NCBI RefSeq assembly: GCF_008831285.2 | Contig: NC_045145.1 | Coordinates: 18,492,040 to 18,556,039, forward strand | DNA from: Nymphaea colorata | Lineage: Eukaryota > Streptophyta > Magnoliopsida > Nymphaeales > Nymphaeaceae | DNA: 64,000 nt | Reading direction: 5' to 3' | Shown: in pieces, positions 50,232-62,370 of the stretch | Numbering within the stretch: the first letter of the stretch is position 1 | Layout: every line of letters starts with the position of its first letter | Made by a program: the position numbers and the translations under genes | Notes under the pieces: generated by a model | The model's database searches: none | The model's input: the letters and a program-made list of their open reading frames with translations, nothing else | Told to the model about the DNA's origin: nothing

Positions 50232-53200
50232 ATGGCTTCGAAGTCGTTCGTCTCCCCGTCCCTCGCTCCTCCACCGTTTTTTTCAGCTCGGCGGACCTGC
50301 AGCTCTCTATCCACGTGTCTGCTGCCTTCTTGCGGCAGGAATTTCTCGCCCCTTTCGCTTTCGAATCGTGTCCCTAACTCCTGGGAAAGTTCGAAGAGAC
50401 GGAATGGCCTCATTACTCTTTGCAGTGGAACGGAGGGCTCTGGGGAAGTGGAAGAGGTCCCGATCGAAAAACGTATTGCGGATCTGCCCTCTTTTTGTCT
50501 TATGAATTCTAGCACGAACTTCTGTTTTGTATATCTCATGCTCATTTAGGCCCTTTTTTCGTATCATATTTTTGCAGAATTTCCGGCGTTTCCTACTGTT
50601 CTTGATATCAATCAGATCCGGGATATCTTGCCACACAGGTTAGGCTTCCCAGCTTTTGTCCGGTATCAATTTGTACGAAAAGTAGGCAGTTTTGCGATTA
50701 AAGAAAATGTGTTTATTTTTTATTGATATGGTGAACTATGTTGGCAATGTGGGGAGCAAAGCAACTTGATTTTGTCTGTTTGTGATCTATAAATAGATCA
50801 ATGATCAATCGCCTTAGAATGTGGATATGAAAATGTAGACTCGAGGATCCACGAGTCATTCAGCATTTTTGACGTTTATGCTGGAACCTGGCGGTTGCTT
50901 TGACGTGCTTGTTCAAACTGAGGAGAAGGTTTCACTTTTCAAATTTCTATACTCTAATTTTGCAAAGAGGGAAAAAAATAAAGCAGCTGAAAAAGATTGG
51001 TTAAAATTGGGAGTTGTGTTTAGACTTCTTCTTCTTTCATTCACTATTCTGTGTTTAAGAGAAGCTGTTCCCGACTTTATAAATGAAGCATTTTCTTCTT
51101 CTAATACTGTGAATCCAGTTCTCTAGTTATGCTAGCATTCCTTTATTAGTCAAATAGGAGCACTCATTCAGATTTCTATTTCCTATCCAAAATCTTTGTA
51201 TCTAGACATATATATTAGAAATATCAAGCTCGTATCCCCGATCAACTTTAATTTCTTGCTGATTAATTTCCCCACACGACATGCAAGCAAGTACCGAATA
51301 CATGTTTCTGTGAAATGTACTCTAGGAGTCTAGATAGCCTCTGTATAAAACTGACAAGCTCTACTGGATAGGATTGATGGAATATTATTTTGATTATTTA
51401 CATTTTTTGTTAATATTGCCTTCACTCGTCAGAGAAAAAGTCTGAACGAACTGTTTGTACAGAGGAAGTATTAATATAGTTTTGATTTCTTATATTACTT
51501 AACTGTTGTCTTTTTTCTTTTTGCTAGGTTTCCGTTCCTTCTTGTGGACAGGGTTATTGAATATAATCCTGGCGTTTCTGCTGTTGCAATAAAAAATGTC
51601 ACCATTAATGACAATTTCTTCCCTGGGCATTTTCCAGAGAGGCCAATCATGCCTGGCGTTCTTATGATTGAGGTACTCCTTAATGACAGTTTTCCTTTAG
51701 GGTTATTTGTGAATTTCTTGTTAGCTGAATTACATAAGTTTATGCATTTTTACCCTCTTGCTTAATTACACTTAGGGACAATTGATTTTATTCATCAATA
51801 GCTGTATGTTAGTAAGTATTTTTTTTTTAGTTATGGTTTAAATGAGATTTATGTCTCACTAATGCCATCAAACTGAATATGGAACTCGCTTTGATGAATA
51901 TGCAAAGGCTTGGCTTCTATTAGAAGGATCTATTAGATGACTTGTTGTTAGATTTGCGAATAATAATAAGACACACCTAAGTTTGTGATACTGTTAAAAC
52001 CACATCTAAGCTTTTCCATGGATAATCGAGAAGATCCTTCAGGTTTTTTTCTTTGTCAACTAAAACTTTTAAACCAGTAAAAAACATACCATTTTGCCCT
52101 TTAGAAAATGATATGAAAAGTGTAATAACCTTGTGAATACATGTAAGTTTTTCTTCAGCAACTCTCTACCCCAATAAGAAGAGAAAGATTCACCTAACTA
52201 CTTTAGAGATTAAGAAAACACTTACTAATTTCAACATAGTTAATAACATGCTGATGTTATTGGTATATTTGAAGAGACTAATGCAACCTAATGAACTTAA
52301 GAACCGTTTCCTTTGAGGATATTTTAGTCTTTTGGTACACTAACCCCCCCCCCCCCCCCCAAAAAAAAAAAAAAAAAAAACTTAAGTGATGAGCTGGGGT
52401 TAACTTACAAAAGGTTATTTTTCACAAATCATGCAAAATCCAAAATGTAGGCCAGTTTTTGACAACATCAACAGGTTGCATATGTTTTCTATTACCACCA
52501 AATTTTAGGTGTCAATTTGAAATTTCCATAATTACTATTATTATTACTGATGCTGCTGCTGCTACTACCATTACATGTTATTGGTAGTAGTAGCAAGCAA
52601 TTCTTATAGTAGTAGAAGTGCTACTTGTAACAGCTACTGTTGCTGCTCTTACTACCAGCTTTATGTGATTCTAGTTGTCTAAATTAAGACCTTTTTGGTA
52701 GTAGTAGCAAGCAATCCTTTATAGAATCTGGTTTTCTTAATTGTGAGAGACTAAGATGAAAAAGGATGTGTTCATAACGTCATTGTAATATCTAATTTTT
52801 GGAAATGAAAATTATTCCAAACGCATGTCTATGAGCAGCAATTCCATCTGTATTCTCACTGGCCCTTCTTTGCCAAATATAGTGGGATGATTCGGAAATG
52901 AATTGGGTCCAAGTAGGATGGAATTGAGTATATGTCAGCTGATTTTATTAAGGCAAGTGTAGCCCGCCTCCCTCCTGATTCATGCAAGTTAATTTTCATG
53001 ACCATAGCTCACTGTATCCAACTCTTGGAAGTGAGGATAGAATTACAGAAGGTTGTCTTTTCTAATCGACCAGTCCTTGTGGAATGAGGATTATGATCTT
53101 GAAGAAAGAAGAAAAAAGGTGGTGGTTATAGGATGAACTGCAGTAAACATGGGGCTTCCTCTTGGCTTTGTAAATATGTTCATACTGGAATACTTTTCTT

Positions 53201-54484
53201 CAGAAAAGTACTCCATATATAAATTTTGCAAACATAACAGTGTCACAATTTACCACTAACAAATACATAAGCAAAAATATAGCCGCTGTGGTGGAGGAAC
53301 AAACCTTAAGAAACCATTTTCAAACTTTTGCTGTGAAAAGGATGTAAATAATCATGAAGGTTCTTGTAAATAGTCTTAAAACAATGCTACCAAACCTTGT
53401 TTTCCACTATTACTGTGGATTTCTCATGCTGCTAGGGAACACAATTTGCCCTTGGGCATAAAGAATTCCCATGAGTGTCTGCCCTTTGAGCCCTTTTCCA
53501 GGCAGTGGGTCATGATCCTCTTGTTCACCTGGATTTTACAAAATTGCCAGAATAAGGACATGTTTGGGTATATAAGTCTGATTCTTATGCTAGACTTCTA
53601 TCGTAATTTGATAAGGTTTTTTGGCAAGCTTTTTTTTCGAATTGCATGATGTCATGGATGAAAGTTTTACTTGTGCTTTCCAGTTTATGCTGCTGGAGGA
53701 CGTAATTCTTTCTGATAATGGTGATTTCACCTTTCGTATAGGTATTCAAAAGGCTTTTCAGCACCCACTTTACCATGGTTTTAGGGCTATGTGTAGTTAC
53801 CACAGCAGTTAGTTTAACTTCTGGCTGACAGAACATAAATGTTCATGTTTCAAGTTGCTAGTAGTATTAACCAGTACCCATCCCCCTTAATGAAGATTTG
53901 AATTGGACGAAAGAAAAAGTTGTCTCAAGTCTCCCATGCATCGAGGTGAGCACTGAGCATTTATGTGCCTCTTGAAGCCAGAGGGTCTCCTCAGTTTTCA
54001 TCTTGGTGGCAGCCTTTACATAAAAACTGTCATGTGACCTGAATGATTTTAGACTTCTAGTTGTGGGTATTGGGATGCTTACTCCACCTACTTTTACTGA
54101 GCCATTGTTGAACTGGTTAAATCATTGTGATGTCAAGGTGGATAATTTTTCTAAAATTTAACTTGCCAATTTAAAATCTCTTTCACGAGCAACCTGGAGA
54201 TCCTGAGATGATCAAATACATGGTAATTTCAGGCGATGGCCCAGGTTGGAGGAATTGTGATGCTGCAACCAGAAGTTGGTGGCTCCAGAGAGAACTTTTT
54301 CTTTGCAGGGATCGACAAGGTTAGATTCCGAAAGCCTGTGATTGCAGGAGACACCTTAGTTATGAGGATGAACCTAGTGAAGTTGCAGAAACGCTTTGGA
54401 ATTGCTAAGATGGAAGGGAAGGCATATGTGGGTGGTGAGGTTGTATGCGAGGGTGAATTCCTAATGGCAACTGGTAGCGGATAA
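50232..54484 (+). CDS. FabZ: Plastid 3-hydroxyacyl-[acyl-carrier-protein] dehydratase FabZ
   Basis: It dehydrates (3R)-hydroxyacyl-ACP to trans-2-enoyl-ACP in plastid type II fatty-acid synthesis. The exons are 50232-50472, 50578-50638, 51528-51672 and 54233-54484, together 699 nt or 232 aa. Residues 1-75 are a Ser/Arg-rich plastid transit peptide ([20 protein letters not shown]). The mature hot-dog fold reads [32 protein letters not shown], then [20 protein letters not shown]. The catalytic pair is H135 in PGHFP and E149 in MIEAMAQ. Further on are [28 protein letters not shown] and [15 protein letters not shown]149 is the last codon of exon 3, so the dyad is split by a 2.56-kb intron (51673-54232). 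The exon 1 donor is gtattg, giving IEKQFPAFPT across the junction, and is the least certain splice. Confidence 0.96.
52344..52380. repeat. C17A20 double homopolymer in FabZ intron 3
   Basis: Seventeen C are followed directly by twenty A. Lengths may be imprecise because such runs are prone to sequencing error. Confidence 0.85.
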
Positions 54485-55033
54485 ACAATTTGTTTCTATT
54501 TCCGGTTCATGGTCATTGATCTTTCTTGAATTTTGTCATGCTTTAGCGAGTGATGTTTTGATGAGAGAACCGTGGGCACCTACCGTTTGATAAAAGCACT
54601 CCTGAGAACTGTTTATTGATTTTTAAGCCAAGGCTCTCGTATCCAGCAGTAACGCCTGCCAGCAAGCTAATGCGTTTGTATCTATCTGTTATTCCTCTTT
54701 GTTGAAATCAAGACGCGTCTGTTGTAGCCCCTGCCTAGTTCAATAATGTATCATGGACAATGCGTTTCTGATGATAGATTCAAAGGGAAATGTTTGCAAT
54801 TGACTTGTCAGTATTTGGTGAAGCCACTACCAGTAACTCCTGCATGGGCTGATATTCTGATGCAAGATTGCAGCTGAGGCATAAAGTGGAAAGCTTGCAT
54901 GTCATAATTGGTGATGGTTGGATCACTCATGATTTCTTACCTTTTGCTTGAATATGAACAGTAACAACACAGGGTTAGGATATATGTCCGGTTCCGAATG
55001 TTATATGCACATGCTCTTGCACGCAGTCACGGT

Positions 55034-55068
<35 letters not shown>

Positions 55069-55208
55069 GTGTGTGTGTGTGTGTACACAGTGCATGCATG
55101 CAACGCATGAAAAAGCGTTCATATCCGACTGTGCTCCACTTGAGTTAGATTAGGGCATGAGGCTGCATAGATCATAATTCCAATATAGGACTGTTGAAGT
55201 AAGTGCAG

Positions 55209-55340
55209 TAGCAGAGCCAAAATTTTTTATTTAAGGGGCACCTGGGTCACTTAGCCGGGTTTGGTGCAGGTAACACGTGGTTGGACCCAGGTCCAGCACT
55301 GCATACACCAGCCCACATCTAACTTTTTGTTTTGAATAAA
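55209..55340 (+). mobile_element. Truncated relative of the 147-bp MITE
   Basis: It begins AGTAGCAGAGCCAAAATTTT and contains TTTGGTGCAGG followed by a cacrtg string, as in 15806-15952. The right half is missing where it meets the unrelated repeat at 55345. Confidence 0.5.
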
Positions 55341-55344
55341 AAGG

Positions 55345-55535
55345 ATAAAATGGGCGCCCAACAAGTGAACATCCAAGGGAAAGAAGAGACCTTTGCAAAA
55401 CCGTCTAGAAAAGCATAAAGGGAAGCATTAAATATTAAAGGTTCATGCTAAGAACTCCTTTTACTCCTTTCTAACTTTGCTTTTGTCTCACTCATTTACT
55501 GTAAACAACACCAAACACAATAAAATGGGCGCCAT
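55345..55535 (+). repeat. Dispersed repeat, copy 1 of an inverted pair
   Basis: About 190 bp, including ccgtctagaaaagcataaag, ggaagcattaaatattaaag and catttactgtaaacaacacc. The reverse complement occurs at 60328-60525. Both ends of this copy carry ataaaatgggcgcc (55346 and 55521), a direct repeat that may be part of the element. Confidence 0.85.
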
Positions 55536-56305
55536 ATCCTAGCCAATGCCTCAATAATAATCATCATGGAAGCTGGTGATCTAATCAAGAGTGTATTGTG
55601 CTTCACAGCCTCAATTGTAATCACAGAAGTTGGTGATCTGTCAATGGCCTATTGTCAGTGGCGAAGCCAAAAAAATGAGCTGGAGGGGATCTGAACCTAT
55701 GGATGTGTAAATATTAAAGTTGCACGATGTAAAAATAAAGGAATTTCAAAATGTGGCTATGCTACTGCCGATTATGCTTCACCACCTTTCTGCTCTCAAG
55801 GTCTAAAGCTGGAACGTTTCACAGCCTGAATGATCTTATTGGTTGCTTCCATCAATTTAAGAGCAACGCCTGTCAGTACAAAGGAGTAGCACTTACAGAA
55901 ATTAAACTCGACAAGCTACAATATACCCACCCTCTAGGGTAATTACTAACTTTAGGTATATATAAAAGAAAATGTGAGAGAAACATCAGACGCTTTAGAA
56001 TAGATTAGTGATGTGTTCTTTATAAATATAATGTTCCCGGCAATATTATCAAGATGGCCATTTGTATCAATACTCTTATCAATATGGCACAGGAAAGGAA
56101 TACTGGAGCTACATGGAGTCAAAATGGTGAGAGAGAGGGGCGTCCGTCGTTACGGAAATGGCGTTAAATGCGTGGGGGGCGCAAGACCTTCCCAATGGAG
56201 AGCTTGCTTCTGCTCGTCAAACTTTTCTCAGCAAAGACTGCATGCGCGCCTTTTCGTCTTCATAAATCCTGCTTAATTTTCTTCATTCTCAGTGCATGAG
56301 GAGTC

Positions 56306-56340
<35 letters not shown>

Positions 56341-59294
56341 GGATGGTACAGCGGAAAAGAGCACAGGCAGTGTGGACTGTGGAGAGGCAAAGTAAAGTGC
56401 ATGGAGGTGACGACCATGCCAGAACTGGTAAGTCTGATCTCTTCTCCATCAACATAAGCCCGTCATGGGTGGGGCGAAATGAAGTGAGCGCAGCACTGGT
56501 TTTAGTCAGGACCACCAACTTAATTTCTTTCGGCTCATAAGAAAATTATGATGGAGTGTGTTTTTGAGTAGAGGTTGAAGCTAAAAATTACACCGCGTGA
56601 GAACCTTTTGCATATCCCACTGAACACGTATTTTCTGGTATATGTAACTTGTATATGACTTCAAAAACGAATCTATCGGACAAAGAAAGAACACTTTCCG
56701 TCATTCAAAAATGCTAAAAAAAAAAGCACTTGCGGTGAAACCCCACTGTTAGCTTCCGAAAACCCTCAGAAAAATGCCCCATGCACCAACACAAGTTATG
56801 ATGAAGCACAAAACCCACTATATACATTTCATTTTCCCACATATGCACACAATCTTCTCCAACATTTTTGACAACTCTTTTTAACCTCTGGCTCCCCACC
56901 AAAGCCTCTTCTATTTAGACAACTAACGGGCCGAGCTAGATGACAGATGCGGTGTTGCCCGGCCACAGTTGCTGAGGAGTAAAGCGCATTGAGGTGAAGG
57001 TGGATTGTATCAAAGCATTGACATACTTGAGAGGAACGTGAAAAGCAGGGAAGCCATTGTCTTCACAAAGGGTGGGCGCCTCATGGTAGAGCAGACCCAT
57101 CAAGAAAAAGATAGCAGAAGAAATAAAACTATTACATATGGCAGCATTTTGGCACTCCATCTTTGTGCTGATGGTGCTCAGCATGGGCCTCGATGAGTAG
57201 TTATTGCACCACGACATTTTGATCTTTGTCCATTTCACGGATGCTTTTGCCCACTGTTCTTGTTACGAGCGAGCATATTGGTTTTTCATACACTTGATCC
57301 CTGATGTGGGTACACTCGTAGTCATAAAAAAACAGGTTTTTTTTTTTAAAGACTGGATAGAAACATTGAAACAAAAGTCCAAGATGAATTTTTTACATTT
57401 TTTCACTTTTTACATTGTTTTCTATCATTATTTTTATGTTACTTTTTGCTTTAAAGTTTAAACTTGAAAAAAAAAATTAAAACTTCAGTTGAACTATTGT
57501 GGTTATTGTGAGCGCACTTTTCGCTTTTCCTTTGCACCATAGGTCTCGAAACAAGCTTCTGAACTCTATAAGTGGTGGGCACATGAGTCAATGGCGTTTT
57601 AGGAATGAATCACCCACCCAATTAAAATAAATAAATAAAACTTTAAGTTGAATTATTTATCTTCATTTTTATCTTACTAAAACATCATTTATAAGTTATT
57701 CTTTATGTTTTCTTATCAGTTTTTCATTTACTTTATTATTTCCCTACTTTTAATATTTATTCTTTTCTAAAAACAAATATCTCAAACTCTTTTTGAGAAT
57801 TTCTTTGCCGAAAAGCATCTGAGAAAAACGTCACCACCATTAAAGACATTCGTAACTATAGTTACAGTATCTGGCAACTGTACCACAGCCATTCTCCACC
57901 ATCCGTCTAGCTAAAAGTTAAAAGGATTGTGGCACATTGTGGATCACAAGTGCTGCGAAATTTGTTCCTCAAACCAGCAATGGAAATGCAACATGTGGGC
58001 TCAGCACAAGACCGGCGTCAGCGGCATGGCCCAGGAGCACAAATGATCAGCAACAAGCTTAATGAGCACTGAGTCATCAAAGGGATCCACAGGTCCTTCT
58101 GTGATCATATTCGGCAACACAAACTGGGACCGACCCACTTTACAGCTTACATGAGCAGTTGAGGACCTTCAGAGTCCTCAAAAGGGCAGACGCACTCTAG
58201 AAACTGAAAGCTTTGCCATTCTTCCTTCTTTTGTTCACTTGTTTTCACCTGTTTCAGAATTTTGGCAACGGCTGCTGAGCATCAGGAAAAGGCATCGATG
58301 GGACAAGAGAAAGGTCCATCTCTGCTTATGTCACTAGTGGGGAGAAGAATCCTTCTCTTTTGAATTGCAACTTCGAGCATCCGCACTTCTCTTTCAATGG
58401 TGGCATTTCATGGGATATAGGTATCTCAGAGCTCATGAAAAAAGAAAGACTAAAATCTTTCACACCCTTGTTTGTTTCGGGTATGACTTGTACGCCCTAC
58501 AGTAAAGAAAAAAAGTGAGCCTCTCTTGTCTTTTAGTTAGAGAGGTGTATGTTCACCATGTCCTGCCAGAGCTACCTCTCAATGTAAAAGTCCTCATGCC
58601 TAAGAAGAGACGGCTTCTTGTATTCTTTGATTCGATTCTTCTTTGACAGTAAAAAACTCTGCAGTCGTGGATGTAGGAGAAGCTTGTCTGCCAACCACTT
58701 AAAATCCCTGTGTCTTCTTTTCCCTTCTCTTCTTCTTCGAAAGGGCATCATTCCTCCTCACTTTCTTCGACTTAAATCTCTTAATCAAAGTCGGGTAGCA
58801 ACACTCTCGGGGTCTTTTGAGGCTATTTCCAAATGAAAATGAAAAATATGTAACGTTTGCTGTCATAACTTGGATAAAATATTTTTCATTGGGAGAGAAA
58901 ACTGGTTTGTATTCTTAGTTGGACGCCTTCTCAGAGTCGTCACTTTCTAGGCACGAAGTTCCTGTGACCGAATGCATCCTCCACCGCCAAAACGCTGCCA
59001 TTTTTCTAAACTGCATTTCTTCCTTAGTGCTCACTTCGAAAGCATGACATCACATGCATGCTTTTTCCACGTACTTCGAAAACTTTTATGCCAAAGCGCG
59101 TCTATGACGCATGGAGAAAGAAGCTATCATTACTTTACTGCTGATTTTTCTTTTCTTTCTAGTGCTGGAAGCACCGGCCACTAATTTTTACCACGAGGCC
59201 CATGCAAATTTGGAACCTTGGGCCCCGGCCTTAATGATGCACATAAGTTTTTTTTTTTTTTTTTTTTATAGGAGAAGAAAGTCTTTGTCCGTTT

Positions 59295-59417
59295 TTTGTC
59301 CTGATACTGTTATTATACAAAACCGACCGACCACATATATGATTTACGAGGGAGTTGGTACAGAGTTTGTCTTGATACTGCTATTATACAAAACTGACCA
59401 TATATCATGAGTTGGCA
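59295..59417. repeat. Two-copy tandem duplication, period 71 bp
   Basis: tttgtcctgatactgttatt and tttgtcttgatactgctatt start at 59295 and 59366. Both continue with atacaaaacYgacc and a gagttggYac tail. Confidence 0.85.
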
Positions 59418-59802
59418 CAATGAATAGAGTGAGTTGAAGCATAACAAAAGCCTCACCTGAACAGTGGCAAAGCCACATATAGGCCACCTGCCCACACTAG
59501 CTCTTCAATTTCCATTTTTTTTTATTTCTTTTTTATATTAAGATCTTCTAATATTCACTTTGTTTCTAATATTCACTTTGTTTTATATGTAATTGCTTCT
59601 TAAGGTATGAAAAACTATGAATCAGTGTTCTTCCAGAAATTTTTTTTGGACGAATGGGAAGAAGGGTAGGCGCTTCAATTCTCTTGCTGGGCAGTATGAT
59701 GAAATATTCCTCCTACTCTTGCCCAAGTGCGACCATTTTTTTATAATCCAAACCCTAATGATGGCCCTAACGATATCTATAACAAATAACATTGGCAGGA
59801 AA

Positions 59803-59918
59803 GAAAGATGAATGGGTGATTTTTCTATGATGTTTAAGACACTTCTTCTTCTTCCAAAAGTAAGATGCTGGAGAAAGAAAGATGAAAGTTGTGTGATGTT
59901 TAAGACACTTCTTCTGCT
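59803..59918. repeat. Two-copy tandem duplication, period about 74 bp
   Basis: gaaagatgaa...gatgtttaagacacttcttct occurs from 59803 and from 59877 with small length differences. Confidence 0.75.
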
Positions 59919-60327
59919 TCGACATGCAAATCGTCCTTCTCGACTAAGACAGTAGTCGGCAACTTGCCTTAAGACTGTGGAGAGCAGTCTCGAACAATAA
60001 ATACCCTTACCTTTCTTTCTCACTTTCGACGTACGCTCATCTATGAATTAAGTGTTAAGTTTCTTAATAACATGCAAGATCAGTGACCAAGACACACCCT
60101 AAACATAACGAGTCCTTGATAGACAGACTGGGTTCGATTCGATGGGCCTAGCTAGCCTTGTTCCGACAGGACCCACTTGGTCCGTCCTTGCCTCTCATGA
60201 CTCAACTTCGACCATACATGTAAGCAGGGAAGCCTTATTTAAGAAGTACTTTTTATTGGATCTGGATCTTCAGATCCAGCGCCAGGCCTGCTCAAGGTTC
60301 ACATCTCTGTTCAGCGTTGGTTCGGAT

Positions 60328-60525
60328 ATGGGGCCCATTTTATTATGCTTGGTGTTGTTTACAGTAAATGAGTAAGACAAAAGAAAAGTTAGAAAGGTGT
60401 TCTAACATGGACCTTTAATATTTAATGCTTCCCTTTATTCTTTTCTAGACGGTTTTACAAAAGGCTCCTTTTTTTTTTTTTTTCTTTCTCCCCATGATGC
60501 ATCTTCCACTTGTTGGATGTCCTTT
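60328..60525 (-). repeat. Dispersed repeat, copy 2 of an inverted pair
   Basis: The reverse complement matches 55345-55535 over nearly its whole length (e.g. accgtctagaaaagaataaa, ggaagcattaaatattaaag, catttactgtaaacaacacc). This copy has a long T-run (60469-60482) where copy 1 has none. Confidence 0.85.
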
Positions 60526-62175
60526 TTTGAACCTTTTTAACGTGCCCTTTGCATTGGATCTGGATCCGGATCCAACTCCTTCTGGTGGAGGCCACCAACT
60601 GATTTTCAGGCAAAAAAGAGAGCATGGCAAGGTTTCAAGAAATTGGACCATCAAGATCCGAATCCATTATCGTGCACGGGTTTGGATCGATGGTCTCTCG
60701 AAATCTAGACCCTGGCTACAATTGGATGTAACAATAAAGGGTAGAATGGGCAAATCCAGTTCTCCTAGAAAAGGTGCTGTAGATCTTCGATTCTCCGACA
60801 CTAAAGCGGGGTAGGTGGGTTCTGTAGAAAATGACTGAATTACCCTTCTATTCTCCAAATTATTGAATAAAGTAAGAATTTTTTTTCCCACGAGAGAGAG
60901 AAAAATGGGCGATGGGAAATTGGTTATTTTCTGGACATGGACCCCTTGCTAAATGTTATTAAATTAAAATATGTTTAAAAAAACGTAAATTTTTTTGTTA
61001 TCACACATTAAATTTTTGTTTTTTTGGGAGGCTAACAACACAATGCTCATAGAAGACTCAATACTTACTTCAGAGTTTTAAGTGGTATCGGAGATCGAGT
61101 GAAGTACGATATATCCTTTAACTTGAGTGTCGTGATCCTACCTTTTATGGTTCAGAAGCATAGCAACACCCATAAGAATCGAACAGACAACATGCCTTAG
61201 GCATGTCCATCTGTCCGACCAATTATGTTGAATATTGGTCCTTGATAATTTTTAAGACTAAATAATTGATCAAGCTCTAACTGGGATCCACATGATCTAG
61301 ATCCAAAATCTCAACTCGGGTCCACCGAAGCCGTCAAGCGTTCAGATTTGCTCACATGTTCCCCGACTGGATCATGATTAAAAAGTGCCATGACTGATTG
61401 ACCATACTGGATCTAATTTGGTGGTGCAACCTTTGACTGATTACTATAAGAACTGTCTAAAGGATCCAATATCCCACAAGATTTAGAATCATTCATCTGA
61501 TTAATTTAGATTTAACCAGTATATAATGATACTTCTTTTTCCTCGCTAAGCTACTTATAAATGACGCTAAGTCGAAGGCCCATCGTTATCTGATTCCTTC
61601 TACTATTCTATTTGGTAGTGCAAGATTGAAGCTAATTCAATTACAAGCATCTCAATGTGGAAGATACTAAAGATTTCATGTCGCGGTATTTTAAGCTGTT
61701 AACAAATAAACAACTTAGATGGAAGCGCAAAATATATATATATATATATATAGAGGAACGACACAGTGAAAGAAATGTGGGGCATGTACATCTAATCATG
61801 ATCTCATATAAAGTCCTTCTCCCATGGTTAAGCGCTTCACCAGTTGAGTCCTTCGTCCTGGTATATTTGATCCCTCTACAGCATATACCATATTGTTTCA
61901 ACTTCTTTATATATTCTCTTCAAATGTGAAGTCGGTGCTTAAAATGCATATATGATGTTATAACATCGGCTGATTTTTTTTCTAACGTGGAAAACGTGTG
62001 TAGTTGCTGGAAATTTATAATTAAAATGTACACATATATATATATATATATATGGGGTCAACGGCCAAATCTGATTTAAATTTCAGCCAAGATTTGAGAT
62101 ATATTTTTGTTCATCCTAAAGGTATGAAATATCTCGAGTGAAAATGAAAGATTGTTTAAAATTTATTCATGAGCG

Positions 62176-62370
62176 AGCCACGGAGGAAGAATGACAAACC
62201 TACATATACGCTGGCGTGGGCAGTTGCCCTTGCCAGCAACTGAATTTTTATTTGTTTTTACATAAATGTTTTAAAATTATTTACTTATATATATATATAT
62301 TGTGCTCCTTCAGAAATAATTTTTTTTATAATAGTGCCTCGTAACAAAAAAATTTTAGCTCCGCCACTGT
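62176..62370. mobile_element. Diverged relative of the small MITE family
   Basis: The start region gagccacggagg, an internal GTGGGCAGTTGCCC and a right end ATTTTAGCTCCGCCACTG (reverse complement CAGTGGCGGAGCTAAAAT) match the pattern of the copies at 8.0 and 15.8 kb. No convincing flanking duplication was found. An (AT)n tract interrupts it at about 62287-62300. Confidence 0.4.

Noticed and set aside
56936-57238. 100-codon minus-strand frame with one hydrophobic segment
   Set aside because: I could not recognise a family or find splice continuation. It could be a gene fragment, but evidence is insufficient.
59111-59410. 99-codon frame starting with a signal-peptide-like stretch (MEKEAIITLLLIFLFFLVLE)
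   Set aside because: It runs through a poly-T tract and a tandem duplication, and nothing resembling a mature peptide follows.
61082-61097. tggtatcggagatcga, similar to an initiator-Met primer-binding site of LTR elements
   Set aside because: No LTR edge precedes it and no internal domain follows, so chance similarity is likely.
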